DNA of 64,000 bases from Toxoplasma gondii ME49 (taxonomy: Eukaryota; Apicomplexa; Conoidasida; Eucoccidiorida; Sarcocystidae): the NCBI RefSeq assembly GCF_000006565.2, contig NC_031472.1, positions 897,227 to 961,226 on the forward strand, read 5' to 3'. The notes beneath the pieces were generated by a model, which was given only the letters and a program-made list of their open reading frames with translations, was not told where the DNA came from and searched no databases. Below, piece after piece: positions 34,565 through 45,647 of the stretch (positions are counted from its first letter, which is position 1; each line of letters starts with the position of its first letter). The position numbers and the translations under genes were made by a program.

Positions 34565-37500
34565 GTGGGTATGGCCCATCTACATATACACATGTATATA
34601 TGTAGATATATATATGTATGTATATATATATGTATTTGCATGTAGACCTGTTTCTCAGACAGAGAGCCGTGGAGAGAGTGTTGAGGCTACCGTCGTGCGG
34701 ACAGGAGCTTCAGCTGTAGGCTGCTGTCTCTGAGGTTCTGTGGTCTGTCGCAGTCGGGATTTCTGCGTTTTTGTGCGAGTTTTGTGTTGCATTTCTCAAC
34801 GGCTTCTCTCTCGGCTGCGACGCTTTCTTCAGTTTCCGGCATAGCGAAGGTCGGGCGAAGCTCTACGCGGTTCTCCACGCTTACGCGTGTCTCTGTCCCT
34901 CCACGGGGTATTGCCAAGGTGAGCTGTGAGTTCGTTTTCAAATCGCGAGTGTATTTTTCTTTATGCTGCAAGTGCGTTTCTCATCGGGCGCCGTCTTGAG
35001 CCAATCGTCACCTCCTCAGCAGAGCTCCTCTGTCCGCGCGGAAAATGCACATGCGGAGCGGTAGGGATCTTCGTGTCTCTTTCTCCGAGTTTCGACCTTC
35101 AGAGATCAACTTTTTCTGCGCCATTTTGCCGGCATTTACAGCTCAAAAGAGATCTCCATGCCCACAAGTTCGCAGTTGTCTCGGTGGGTGCGAATGTGAG
35201 CATGAGTGCACCCATCCATCCCGCATACACAGGGCTGCATATGTTCACATGCATACATACTTACGATACATGCATACATAACTACATACATGCCTACATA
35301 CCTACATACCTGCATGCATATATATATATATATATATATATGCCGACGCCTATGGTTTTATGGTGAATGCATTGCTACAAAGATGTGTGGTTTTTCGGTT
35401 AGACATTCTTTCTCCGTCCGTTATTTTCCCCAACTTTTTTCGCTTGTGTCTCCGGCGAGTCTTCCTCTCGCGTTTTTTTCTTCTTTGCCTTTGAGTGTGA
35501 CTGCGCGTGTCAGAGTGTATCTGGAAACCAGATGTTTTTTTCGCTTTTTCGCTTCTTTGCAGGAATGAACTTTCTGGCTGGGGGCCTGCTGCTTTTCACC
35601 GGGAGCGCCTTGTGTGCCTTCTGGGCGTTTGTCGTGATGCTGAGGTGTTTGGACTTCCAGCTTCTCTATGCTTCGGGCGTTCCTCTCTTGCATGCACGCG
35701 TCTTTCAATTTACCACGCTTCTCACGTAAGCAGTTTCTTTTTCTGCGTCCCTTTCCGTCTTACGCATTCTTTTCCTCTCCTTTCTCCCTCGTCTCTCTTC
35801 ACGCTTTTCTTCCATCTCTTCGTCGGTCTCTGTTTCGGACTTCTTCTTCTTCTCACCGATTGCAGCGTGTGGCTCCGCGAAGGGGAAAGGCTTTGCACTT
35901 TCGGCTTTGTTAAATATACCTTCTCCTTTCTCTCCCGCTACTCGTTTCTCCCGCGTATCTCTGGAGTTCTTCCCCTCGTGTGTGGTTTCTTCTCTGTGGT
36001 GTTCGTTTTCCTTCTCTGGTTTCTCCTTTGTTTTGCTGAGGCATCCCTCCATATTTTTATGCATGTAGCAACCGTTTCGCTTCTCTCGCCGTAGCTTTCT
36101 TCTGTGCCTTGTCCTCCTCTGGGCGAACGCACTCGGGACTCGTTCTCTCGCGCCTGTGACTGTCTCGGATGGCATGCGCAAAAGACGAAGCGTCGCTCCC
36201 TTTCCTTCCTTCGTCTTCTCCCTGCGCTTCAGGCACCACTTGCCGAAGCTGTCGCAACACCTTCTCACGCATTCCCTCTCGTTTGACTTCTTTGCTCACC
36301 AAGTACGGGTGCTTCGTTTTTCCACCAAGTCTGAACAACTGCCGTGGAAAGACAGAGTTCCTTTCGGAAAGCATTCACCTCGAAAGCGCCGTGCTTGACG
36401 ATTCGACGGACTGCGGTCAAGACGAGGAAAACGCTTCAAGATTTATCTTCGAGTTCCACGCAGTGTGCAGTTTCACGGTGTTGTCAACGTCGGTCGCGTT
36501 TTGCTTGTAAAAGGATAGTTTTTTCAACATCACCTTTCCTGTCTCGGGGGGAGAGAAGCTCCGTCGGGGGGAGGCACACAGACCTTTTCTCGGTTTTCAA
36601 GGTTTCTGGGCGACTGCCGCTCGCGCAAAAGCGTGGATCTCTGGTGTGACACTGGCAGTGTCTTTCCTCCGTCTGTCCTCCTCCTGCAGGCGTGATGTTT
36701 TCTTCCAGTGCCATTCGCGACTTTCTCGGCTTCTGTGTCTCCCCACTCGAGACATCCGAGTCCTCCTCTCCCGTGTTTCCGATTTCGTTCTCGCACTCTT
36801 CAACTGAAACCGTAGTCCCCGCCTTCTTCTGCTGCTGCCCGGCATTTCTCGGATTCCCTTCAGTACTTAGCCTGCTGAAGTCAGATCCTGTTACGAGAGA
36901 AAGAGAACACAGTTCTTCACCTTTCTTGCGCGCCACCACCCCAGTGAACTAGCTACGACAGCTTTCAGAGTGTCCTCAGAGTTTCGGCGGATTCCTTTTT
37001 CTTCTTTGCTTTCTTTCTTGTTGTTTTTTGGATCTTCTCATCGCAGTCTCTTCCGCTGTCTCGCTCGCGTCTTTGCATCTCTTTGGCGCTCCTTTTTTCT
37101 GTCCTCAGTGGCTGATGACTTGTTTCGCCTACCACATAGACTTGCCGACGGTCGCATGCATTTGGGACGCTTTCTTCTTGGGCGGTTGGAAGGCGCTTCT
37201 GAAGGCAGCCGTGGTGCTTCTCGCCCGTCTCCAGGCGGCCATTCTCGAGACAACGAGCATCGACGAAATCCTCTTCGTTGTTCGCGTAAAGTTGCAAATG
37301 CTTGGCAAAACTAAGATGTTTGAACAGCGGGCTAGAAGTGAAAACTCCCGCGCTGCAAAGTGAAAAGCCTGACGCGCGTCAAAAATTGTGCTGTGAACAC
37401 TCGAACGAAGCAGCGCAGTCTCAGTGGGAAAGGGATGGGAGAAGCGCGGACGCAAGGACGGCCCTGGAGAGAGGAGAGAAGAGAAGAAAACCTCCAGATC

Positions 37501-40500
37501 GACATCCCAGGAGAGAGAGAGAAAAGGAAAGACGCAGGCCTGGAGAGGTCCCGAGACAAGCCGCTACACATATCGGAGAGTAACCTGAGATTAGGAAAGG
37601 AGCACATATTTAAAAACTACTAGTTCAGAAACGAGTAAAAAGAAGGGGGAGGAGAAAGAGATCACAAGAACTCAGAAACACAGTGTCGCCCTCGAGAATT
37701 CCGAGAGGGGAGCAGAAGTGGACGGACAGCGAGAAGAAGCTCGAAGAACATGAGAGGGAACTGAAATGACAAACACAAACACAGGATTCAGGGCCTTCTT
37801 CTCATGGCGTTGTCTGTCTATTTTCTTTCTTCTTGTTAGGTTGAAGGAAACCGAAAAATCCCTCTTTATCCTGCGCCCTGCGCTTCCTCCCGGAACGAAA
37901 CGAGAGGAAAAACGACACACCAGTGGGCGCAACCTCATACTCTTTCTGCTTCGTTTCGCAGTCCTCGCTTGCCTTCTTCTCTCCCTCCTTTTCGCAATTC
38001 TTCATCGTCTTCCTCGATGGAGGATCAGTCGAGAGGGCCTCTTCAGGATCGCGGTGTGGCTCGAAGCTCCTGTCTCTCCAGTCATTCCGATGCTTCTGCG
38101 AGTTCCTTCGCCTCTTCCTTTTCTTCGTCTTCGCATGCAGAGAACGCGGAGAGGGGGGAGACAGAGAGAAAATGTCAAGAGGCGTCTTTGCCGTGGACAG
38201 CGGAGTCGGTGCCTCTGTGCCACTGTCGCTGCGTGTCGGGGTGTCAGTACAGCGCATTTCTTCGGGACATGCGAGCTGTCAAGATTACGAACAGCCTTTT
38301 AGACAAGGTCGATCGTGCGTTTCTTAACCAGAAAATGCAGGCAAGTCTGTCGCGGATGCTCGCCCTCCATGCATGCTCGTTTTTTTCCATTCCCCTCTCT
38401 TCTTCCCTCATCTGTCCTTCGTCTTCATGCGCTGAAGGGTTTTCTTTCCTTCCTCGTTTCCTCGACAAATTCCCCAGGTGTCTTCGCCCTGCGCCGTCCG
38501 CGTTTCGTGTGACTGAAATATCTCTTCATATTGTTTTCCTCCGGTTTTCGTCTCTGTTTCTCGTTCCTCCCGTTCTCCAACTTGACTTGTCTTCGTCTGA
38601 GTGCTGGGGCGCCATTTCACTGTTCACAAGCCTCTCAGCGTCGTCGCCTCCCTTTCTCTTCCGCCGTAATTCTGCCCTGTCTCCTGTGTCTGCATGTCGC
38701 AATAACGCAATAAAGTCCAGCTTCTCTTTCTGTGTCTGTCTGCGCCATGCGTCGTCTCTCAGGCGCTGCTCGAGGGCCTTGCCTCTGAGAACCTCCCTGG
38801 TGACGCCGAGTATTTGGGCACTCCAGCTCCGACGCAGGCGGCCTGTGTGGTCCCCGTCGCTTCTTCCGCACCTTCTGCAGGTTTGTTTTCTTGGATTTTC
38901 GGCGCAGTTCCAGACCGGAGGAATCCGTCTTCTTCTGACGAGAAGAACAGGGTGCAGAGAAGTCGATCTCTGCGCCCTTTCGCCTCTGGGTCTCTGGAGC
39001 GTCGATCCTCGATCCACGGAGCCAGCCGCGCTTTGGAACCTGATGCCGGCGCCGGCGGAGCTCAGGGGGGCCTGTCTCCTTTCTCGCGAGATCCGGAGCT
39101 TGTCTCCTCTTCTCTCGCCTCGTCGTCTCCCTGCCAGGGCGGCTCTCTTTCGTTCTCCAGATCAGACCTAAAGAGTTCCCTGAGGCCGCTCGGAAGCCGG
39201 AGACGCCGTCCACCCCGGGACTTGGACAGGCTTATTGTCCGTGCCTCTCTGAGCGGGATCAGAGACGCGAGAGAGGAAGGACAAGATCCAGAGACGGCAA
39301 AGTCTCTCCTGCCGACAGGCGGCGCAGCAAAGGTCGAACTCGAGGGCCGAGAAGGAAGGCGAGGAGACATTGAACGAGCGGCCACTGCTCGCTTGTTCAT
39401 TCGAGCTGCCTCCGTGGCGGTCGCGACTGGAGAAGACGAGCATCTGAGGCGCACCGACATAGCCTCTCTCGGCGTTTCGCAAGGTGTCAAAAACCGCCTT
39501 TGTTCGAGTTTTAGTCTCGGACATAGTCTGCGTGATCTCCAGTGCAAATGCGAGTGTGAATTCTCCGCAGATTCTCTCCTCCCTCTCAGCTTGCGTCTTG
39601 GCACTTCCTTTGCACACTCCCTTCGAGCGTTGTCTGGGCGCCTTCTTGCTTCAGAGTTGCCTTCTTTTCTTCATAGGTTTTTCCTGTTGCTTCTCGCAGC
39701 TGCATCTCCTTTGGCCTCTTTTCTTTGTAAATTCCTTGTCTGTTTCCTTCCATCCCTGTTCTCTCGCGGGCTCTGCCTCCACCCCCCGTCGATCTGTCTT
39801 GAATCTTCTGCCGAAACCCGCGAGGTCAACACCTGCCTCTTTGGGTCGCATCTGAGTGGTTGTTTCGAGCGCGTAGTGCCGCGTTAAAAGACGGTCAATC
39901 GACCCTCCCTTGGTTCGGATTTCTGTCATTTGTAGTCAACCACGATCCCTAGCTGAGATTCGAGGCTTGGCTACCTGAGGAGTCTTCCTCAAACTCTGGC
40001 GCGCCTTGGGATGTTGCAGTGTCAGCCCCTCGAGACTTCTCTCGCTGTTTCCGTACTGGGATTCGCCTCTGCTATTGTGTGTGTCCATTTCTAGGCAATC
40101 GGGAGATCTCTGGCTGTCGCGACCGGCCCTCCTCTTCATCGCGTCCTCTCGCTATCAGAGGCGCGACGAACTTAGGCTCTCCTCTTGTCGGATTCCTGCT
40201 CCTTCAATCCGACGCAGAAATGCGAGAGACGCCTCCTTTGTCTTCTTCCTCCTCTACATCTTCTCCTTCCTCCATTTCTTTGTCTTCCTACGCGGTGTCT
40301 GCTGCGTTCTCTTCTTCGTCCGCGTTTCCTTCTTCTTCGTTATATGCATCATCCGAATCTTCATCCTCCTCCTCTTCTTCCTCTTCATCTTCTTCCTCCT
40401 CCTCTTCTTCCTCATCATCTTCTTCCCCTTCTTCGTCATCTTCTTCGTCATCTTCTTCTTCCTCTTCTGACTTGTCTTCCTCCTCAGGCCGAGGGGCTGC

Positions 40501-43500
40501 AGCGTTGCGTCTCATCGCAAGGCAACGAGAGCCGGCCGCGTTCCTGACCTCCGTGGATTCTTCTCTTCTCTCTCTCCGGCCAAGCCGCGCCGGTTCGCTC
40601 CTTGTGTGCAGTCCCTCTTTGTCTCAGAAACCATCAAAGTCAACGGCGCCTCGCCACGGCTCTGGCGATGCGGAGTTTCTGCCTCTTCCGTCCAGTGCCC
40701 TTCCAGGAGACAGCAGAGACGCGAGACAGTTTTTCCAAGGCGGAACGGTGACGCCATGCGCCTCAGTGGGCGCACAAGCCCTGCAACCAAGAAGCTCCCT
40801 TCCTCAGGCTCGAGGGGGTCTTCAAACAAGCGAGAGGGCGCGAGAATCTCTCTCTTCTTCTTTGTCCCCCCCGGCTTGCTTCCCCCCCGTCGCTGAAGCA
40901 GCTGGCATTTCTCTTCCCACTATATCTCCGTTGTGTCCTCTCGTCTGTGCATCTTCTTCCGTCGAGGGCTCTCCGTTTTCGCATGCAGGCTCGCAGACGG
41001 GTCGGCGGCGAGGCTGCGGCCGCCGTCCGGGCTCGCTAGTTGGGCTCCACGCGTCACCGCCGGTCTATGTGCGGACGACGTTCGCGCAGCCTCCGAGTCC
41101 CGCCTCTTTGGCGGCTTGTGGCGATGTTTCTCAGTCTGGAGGAGCGGGCCTTCTTCTCAGCAAGGTGTCTCCGCCAGCGCGAGTGGAGAGCAAACGGAAA
41201 GACAGACTCTTGGCCTCGGCGACGACGCATACAGGCCAGACTTTGTCGCTTTGTTCACCGACGGAGACCCGCTCGTTTTCCATACAGAGCCCGGCTTCGA
41301 CGTGTGTCTCTCGCGACCCCGAAAAGCGAGGAGACAGCGCAGACGCGCGACAAACGCAGCCCACAAACTGGCGAGAAAGGGTCGTCGCCACTTCGACTGT
41401 CTCCTCCAGCGACTCCGAGCGTTTTTCCATCCCTTCAAGAGCTTCTCCTTGTCGAAGTGTTCAAGAACCTCGTGTATCGGAGCGACGCGTTCCTCAGGAC
41501 GAAGGTCAGCGCAAGAACGAGGCAGGACGAGCTGCAGAAGCAGCCAGACACCCCAAAAGTCGCTCTTTCGGTTCTTTCTCCTCACCTTCTCGTTCGCGTC
41601 TTCGTCGCGTCTCTCCGTTCGCGCGGTCGTCCCCACCTGAGGCTTCTCCGGTTTCTGCGTCTTCTTCCGAATCCGGTCAGGAGCCGGCGAAAGGCCTCGA
41701 AATGTTTGTGTGTGCCGACATGCGCAGCGTGGCTGTGCGGCAACTGCCCTGGGAAGGCACGTGGGTGCAGCGCCTTCCGGCAACGCATGCAGTGCTGCCC
41801 TTCGGCCTCCTCGACCCTGTCGACCATCTTTTTCGGAAAGGAAAAGGGCGTTGTGAAGCGCGAAAGACAGGGCTGAAGCCTGCACTCGCGAGTCGGCGAG
41901 CACACACTCGCCAGCAACGCGAGAGAGAGAGGAGAAGAAGAGAATCCGAAGAAAGACGAGACGCTCAGGGGCGACAAGAAACGAAGGGGAGAAGAGAGAC
42001 AGACGGCGGAAGGGAGACAGAGAGAGACACAGAGGCAGAGAGTAGAAGGCACACAGAGCAGCGAAGAAGAGACCCAGAGTCCAGGAAAGCAGGTTTAAGG
42101 GGAGCGAGAGTTGTGTGTGGGCGAGAGAGCAGAGATCGTGACTTTTCAGGACGAGCAGAAGAAGAAGAAAAGAGAACAAAAGGTGAGCAAGACTCGGACG
42201 TCTCCGGTTCATCTGTAGAGACACTCAGGGGGACACTCAGGCAGGCGCCTCCTCCTGTCGCCGAGGGCTCAGACCGTGCTGGAGATGTCCCAACCTCTCT
42301 CAGCACACTTCGTCCTTCCTCGTCTCCGTCATCCTCTTCTCACTCCTCTTTTTCCTCTCCCTCATCATCTTTTTCCTCTCCCTCATCAGCTTGTTCTCTT
42401 TCTTCTTGTCCTGATTCTGTTTTTTCGTCTTCTCCTGTCTCTTCTCCGCGGGCACTGTCTCCCAGCTCGGGGCCTTCGACTGTACATACAACGGCCGAGG
42501 CATTTGACTGGTCTCTGCTGTACGAGCTGAAGGAGAAGGCGCAGACATTTCTGGGTCTGGGAGCGTCTTTCGTGGGGGGCTCTGCAGAGGGTCGCTATTT
42601 CCTTTTGTCGGTAGCGGAGATGGAGAAAACTCGGAGGCGATTAGTGGAGATCGAAACGCAGACGTCTGCGGATGTGCAACACCTTCGCGGGAAAGTTGCC
42701 GCCGCCGAGAGACAGCTGTCTCGACAGCAGCGAACGGAACGCATGCAAGAAGAAAAGTACAGGCGGCTCCTCTACGACCAAGAACAAGCGTACATCGCCA
42801 AACTCGCTGCTGTCCAAGACCTCGACGCTCTTATCAACGTCGACCGCCGCGAACGCGACTCAGAGCAAAGACACAAGGAAGAAAGAGAAAAGGAGACGAA
42901 ATTCTCAGAACGGATTTCGTTCGGCCAGCACGCCTGGAGGGGAACTCAGGCGGCTGAGCCGCGTCTCTCATCTTTCCGTGGAGATCCTTTCTGTGTCTGC
43001 GGAGACAAAAGTGAAGGGTCTCTATTATTTCAGCAGGAGACATTTGGCGGTATTTCTCTCGATGGGACAGGGAGCGAGAAGAGCGGATGGAGAGCCGCGG
43101 AGAAGGCAGTGTATGCAACGTCAAGGCAGGCGAAAACGCGAGAAAAGATTCGTTGCGGTTCTTCCTCTCCTCGAAGTCCCGCTCTGCCTCCACCTTGTGT
43201 TCCTGACGCGGTAGAAGGAAGAAGGACAGACGAAGGAAGAGGCGAAGAGAAAGTTACAGCAGACGTCCAGAGAGAAGGCTGCGCGCTTCCGTCCTCTGAC
43301 GCTATACTTCTTGTTTGTACCAATCACGAAATGGAGCCTCTTTCCTCTTTCGAGAATCAGACGGATGGCGGTGACGCCTCAAAACGCGTGTTTGAAGAGA
43401 CGAGTGATGGCGAGCTGAGTCCACTCGCCATCGACAGCATGCGTGAGGAGACAGACGAAGAACGCAGCCACGAGAGCGAAGCGGCTTCTGGGCCTTTGGC

Positions 43501-45196
43501 CGTCCTCGCGTCTCCAGGAAAAACAGTGAGATCTGTCTTCAGCGTCGCTGCTGGCTGGAGCTCCAAGTGGCTCCTCGACCTCCTGCCGACCGTAGCTCTC
43601 GCTCCAGGTAGCCAGGGCCATCGGAGACACCCTGGCGAAGCCCGGCGTGAGCTGCTGGCGCCTGTAGGGCGGCAGGGCGAGGCAGACGCCAAGGGGGAAA
43701 TGTCGGAGAGGCGCTTGGAGTGGGGACAAGACCGGCAGACAGAGGCTTCTGAGTCCCGAAACGGGGAAGCGAGAGAAAAGTGGATTTGCGTGGGTGGAGA
43801 CCGAAGCGCCGGGGCTGCGGATCGAGATGGAGACGGGACGTTTTCAGAGAGGACTGGAGAACGGGGCTTCAGACGCCGTGGCTGTCGTGCCTGCCCCGCC
43901 TCGGCGGGGAGAGAAAGACAAGCCGGACAGCAAAGAGAGAACGAAATCGACGCGAGGCATCGAGGTGCGAGACTGGCGAACCGCGACCTAGCCTCTGAGG
44001 GGAGACAAGCCGAGATTCTTGGCGAAGAAGAAGCACGGCGGGTCGACGAAGAGACCCAGAGACAACGTGAGAGAGAGCACGGCCAACGACGGGCGTCTCG
44101 CGTTTCCTGGGATCCCGCCGGCATGCAAAACGATGAGGCTACAGTTCGAAAAGATGCGATCGACGCAGCCTTGAAGAGGGTACGGCAGAGTCGCTTGTCG
44201 TTCGTTTTCTCCAGAAAAAAAAACCGCGTGTCTTCCTTCTTCGCCCCTTGGTTGCCGAGTGCATGCAATATGTCCGCGTACCACATTTACCATCTGTTTC
44301 GTCCCCTATTTCCTTTTTTCATTCTCTAAATCTCTCGGCCGATGTTCCCCACCTCCTTGCGTTCATTCTGGTGTGTCGGGCTGCCGTCTGTTTCTCGCCT
44401 CGTCGCTCCGCATGCGTTGCTTCCAGCCCCCTGAATTCTGCGTTGTTCGCTTCGCCGTGCTCGCTGTCGCGCTTTCGCCTCTGCGTTCTTCGACACTGTA
44501 CACATTCTGCGTCTCGACATCTCTCGAGCGTACAGGTGGCCAGTCGAGAGAGGACTTTGGCTAGGCGGCAGGCGGCGGCTGTCGAGGCCCGCGCGAAGTG
44601 GGAGGCCCTCAGGGCGGAGACTCGAGACCTGCTGGATGTGAAAGATCAGTGAGCAGAAAAAGGGTTGTCTTACGTACTCAGAGCACGCAGAACCAATCAA
44701 ACAACTCGTGAAGCTAGCCAGTTCTTGGGCAAGCAATCCGTTCTTTGAAACGCACGATCCTTCTCGCCTGGAACCTGCTCTCAAAGAAAGGACCTGGGCA
44801 CAGTTCACGGCTTTTGCTGAACGATCTGGCCTATGCAGTTGGCGAGAGGAAACGCACGACTGAGACGAACGTTGCGCGGTAGACGAATTCTAGGTTCGAA
44901 TAAAAGCAGTGGGTTAGCGTCGAAGGTCGCATGCGCCCCAGTGCTGGTCAAGAAACGAATCCTGCAACGAAGTTTCTTCGGAGACAAAGGCGACGCCGAT
45001 CTGAGAGAACAGAGTGAATGAGGGAGCCGATCGCATGCATGCGGCTTTCGTGAAGATATTCACCACAGCATGAAGATGTTCCACTTTGCCTTCCTTGGAT
45101 TCGGATATCGAGAAAGCGACTCTTCTGTCCTCTTGCCTCTCTCGGAGTCTGAAAACGCAATGTTACCTGTGTACGGGTCCCGAATTCTCTCCACCA

Positions 45197-45229
<33 letters not shown>

Positions 45230-45647
45230 GAAGGGATGTATGATTAACTGTCTTGGGCTCGGTCTTTCTGTCATTCGCTCTCGGTGTACGTGCGTTGTCT
45301 TTTCGAAGTTTGGCGTCTATCCTTGCATATGTCACGTGCATGTGTCTGTTTGTCTGGGTCGCAGTTTGCAGGCTTCTCTTCAAGACTTTATCGCGAGTCA
45401 GGAAGCGCAGAAAAGCGACCAAGTTTCTCGATTTCTCTCGACAGGCCACTGGCGGCAGCATCTCCCGAAGGAGCTGCAGAGACAGCAGCCTGCGCCCTTG
45501 CAGCGACTTCTCCACAGCCTCTCAGTGATCTCTTCCAATCCTGCCGCAGTTCTCTCTCTCTCTGGTGCAGCGCAGCCGCTTTCTTCTTCTGTGGAGGCGC
45601 CGCGTCGTTCGTTCGACGGCCAGAATGCCCAGAAAACGAGCGAGTGA
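32457..45647 (+). CDS. F-box-like and TBC (Rab-GAP) domain protein with C-terminal coiled coil, about 2,684 residues
   Basis: The model has ten exons: 32457-34360, 34833-34918, 35563-35725, 36233-36302, 37109-37359, 37962-38340, 38763-39483, 40095-44179, 44536-44648 and 45365-45647. All phases agree. An F-box-like segment at about 212-262 contains LPSAVLRCLSCDF and NWIRRHL. The TBC domain begins near residue 343 with LRRRVWLLALG, is broken by an acidic insert, and resumes with IRRDVPRTFPRHP, so the arginine finger is R628. GYCQGMNFLAG (Q663) follows across the exon 2-3 join, then HHLPKLSQHL and WLMTCFAYHIDLP. Both GAP catalytic residues are present, so it should be an active Rab-GAP acting on vesicle traffic. 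A poly-Ser tract lies near residue 1240 and a coiled coil at about 1996-2130. The join of exons 7-8 (39484-40094) is inferred; without it the locus would be two genes with a 332-base gap. The exon 5-6 junction is also uncertain. Confidence 0.65.
34529..34562. repeat. (AT)17 microsatellite in intron 1 of the TBC gene
   Basis: An uninterrupted AT run of about 34 bases is followed by degenerate TATG units to about 34640. It lies inside the intron between exons 1 and 2. Confidence 0.95.
35235..35341. repeat. CATA tetranucleotide and (TA)n repeat in intron 2 of the TBC gene
   Basis: Imperfect CATA units from about 35235 to 35318 run into a pure TA tract at 35319-35341. The block sits inside intron 34919-35562. 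Confidence 0.9.
38341..38762 (+). other. Putative GC-AG intron in the TBC gene
   Basis: The exon ends ATGCAG at 38340 and is followed by GCAAGT, which matches the donor consensus except for C in place of T. The acceptor CGTCGTCTCTCAG ends at 38762. Joining 38340 to 38763 keeps phase 0 (Lys-Met-Gln then Ala-Leu-Leu-Glu). I found no GT donor nearby that keeps the frame. Confidence 0.6.
40233..40480 (+). repeat. Poly-Ser coding tract (TCN trinucleotide repeat)
   Basis: The run is built of TCT, TCC, TCA and TCG codons in mixed order, so the amino acid is conserved while the bases vary. The reverse strand reads as Glu/Asp/Lys-rich frames, which are shadows. Confidence 0.9.
45205..45229. repeat. 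(TA)12 microsatellite in the last intron of the TBC gene
   Basis: An uninterrupted TA run lies within the intron 44649-45364. Confidence 0.95.

Larger units (their letters stand above)
40095..45647 (+). other. Ser-rich and coiled-coil C-terminal half of the TBC protein (alternatively a separate gene starting at 40220)
   Basis: This segment covers exons 8-10. If it is a separate gene, the first good start is ATG at 40220 (context GCAGAAATG), giving 1,451 residues. Codons 40233-40480 are almost all TCN and encode about 60 serines with few interruptions. Ser/Arg/Glu-rich disordered sequence follows. A coiled coil is encoded at about 42505-42920, with GRYFLLSVAEMEKTRRRLVE and LYDQEQAYIAKLAAVQDLD. 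The last exon ends in LQASLQDFIASQEAQKSDQV and a short helical, Gln-rich tail. The donor CA|GTGAGC at 44649 creates a false TGA, which hides the last exon from simple ORF searches. Confidence 0.6.

Noticed and set aside
39484..39887. Apparent C-terminus of the TBC protein rich in Leu, Ser and Phe
   Set aside because: The stretch is pyrimidine-rich like an intron, and a phase-matched donor and acceptor remove it.
44893..44902. GGTTCGAATA resembling a tRNA B box
   Set aside because: The last bases do not fit the T-loop consensus, and no matching acceptor stem, A box or cloverleaf could be found around it.
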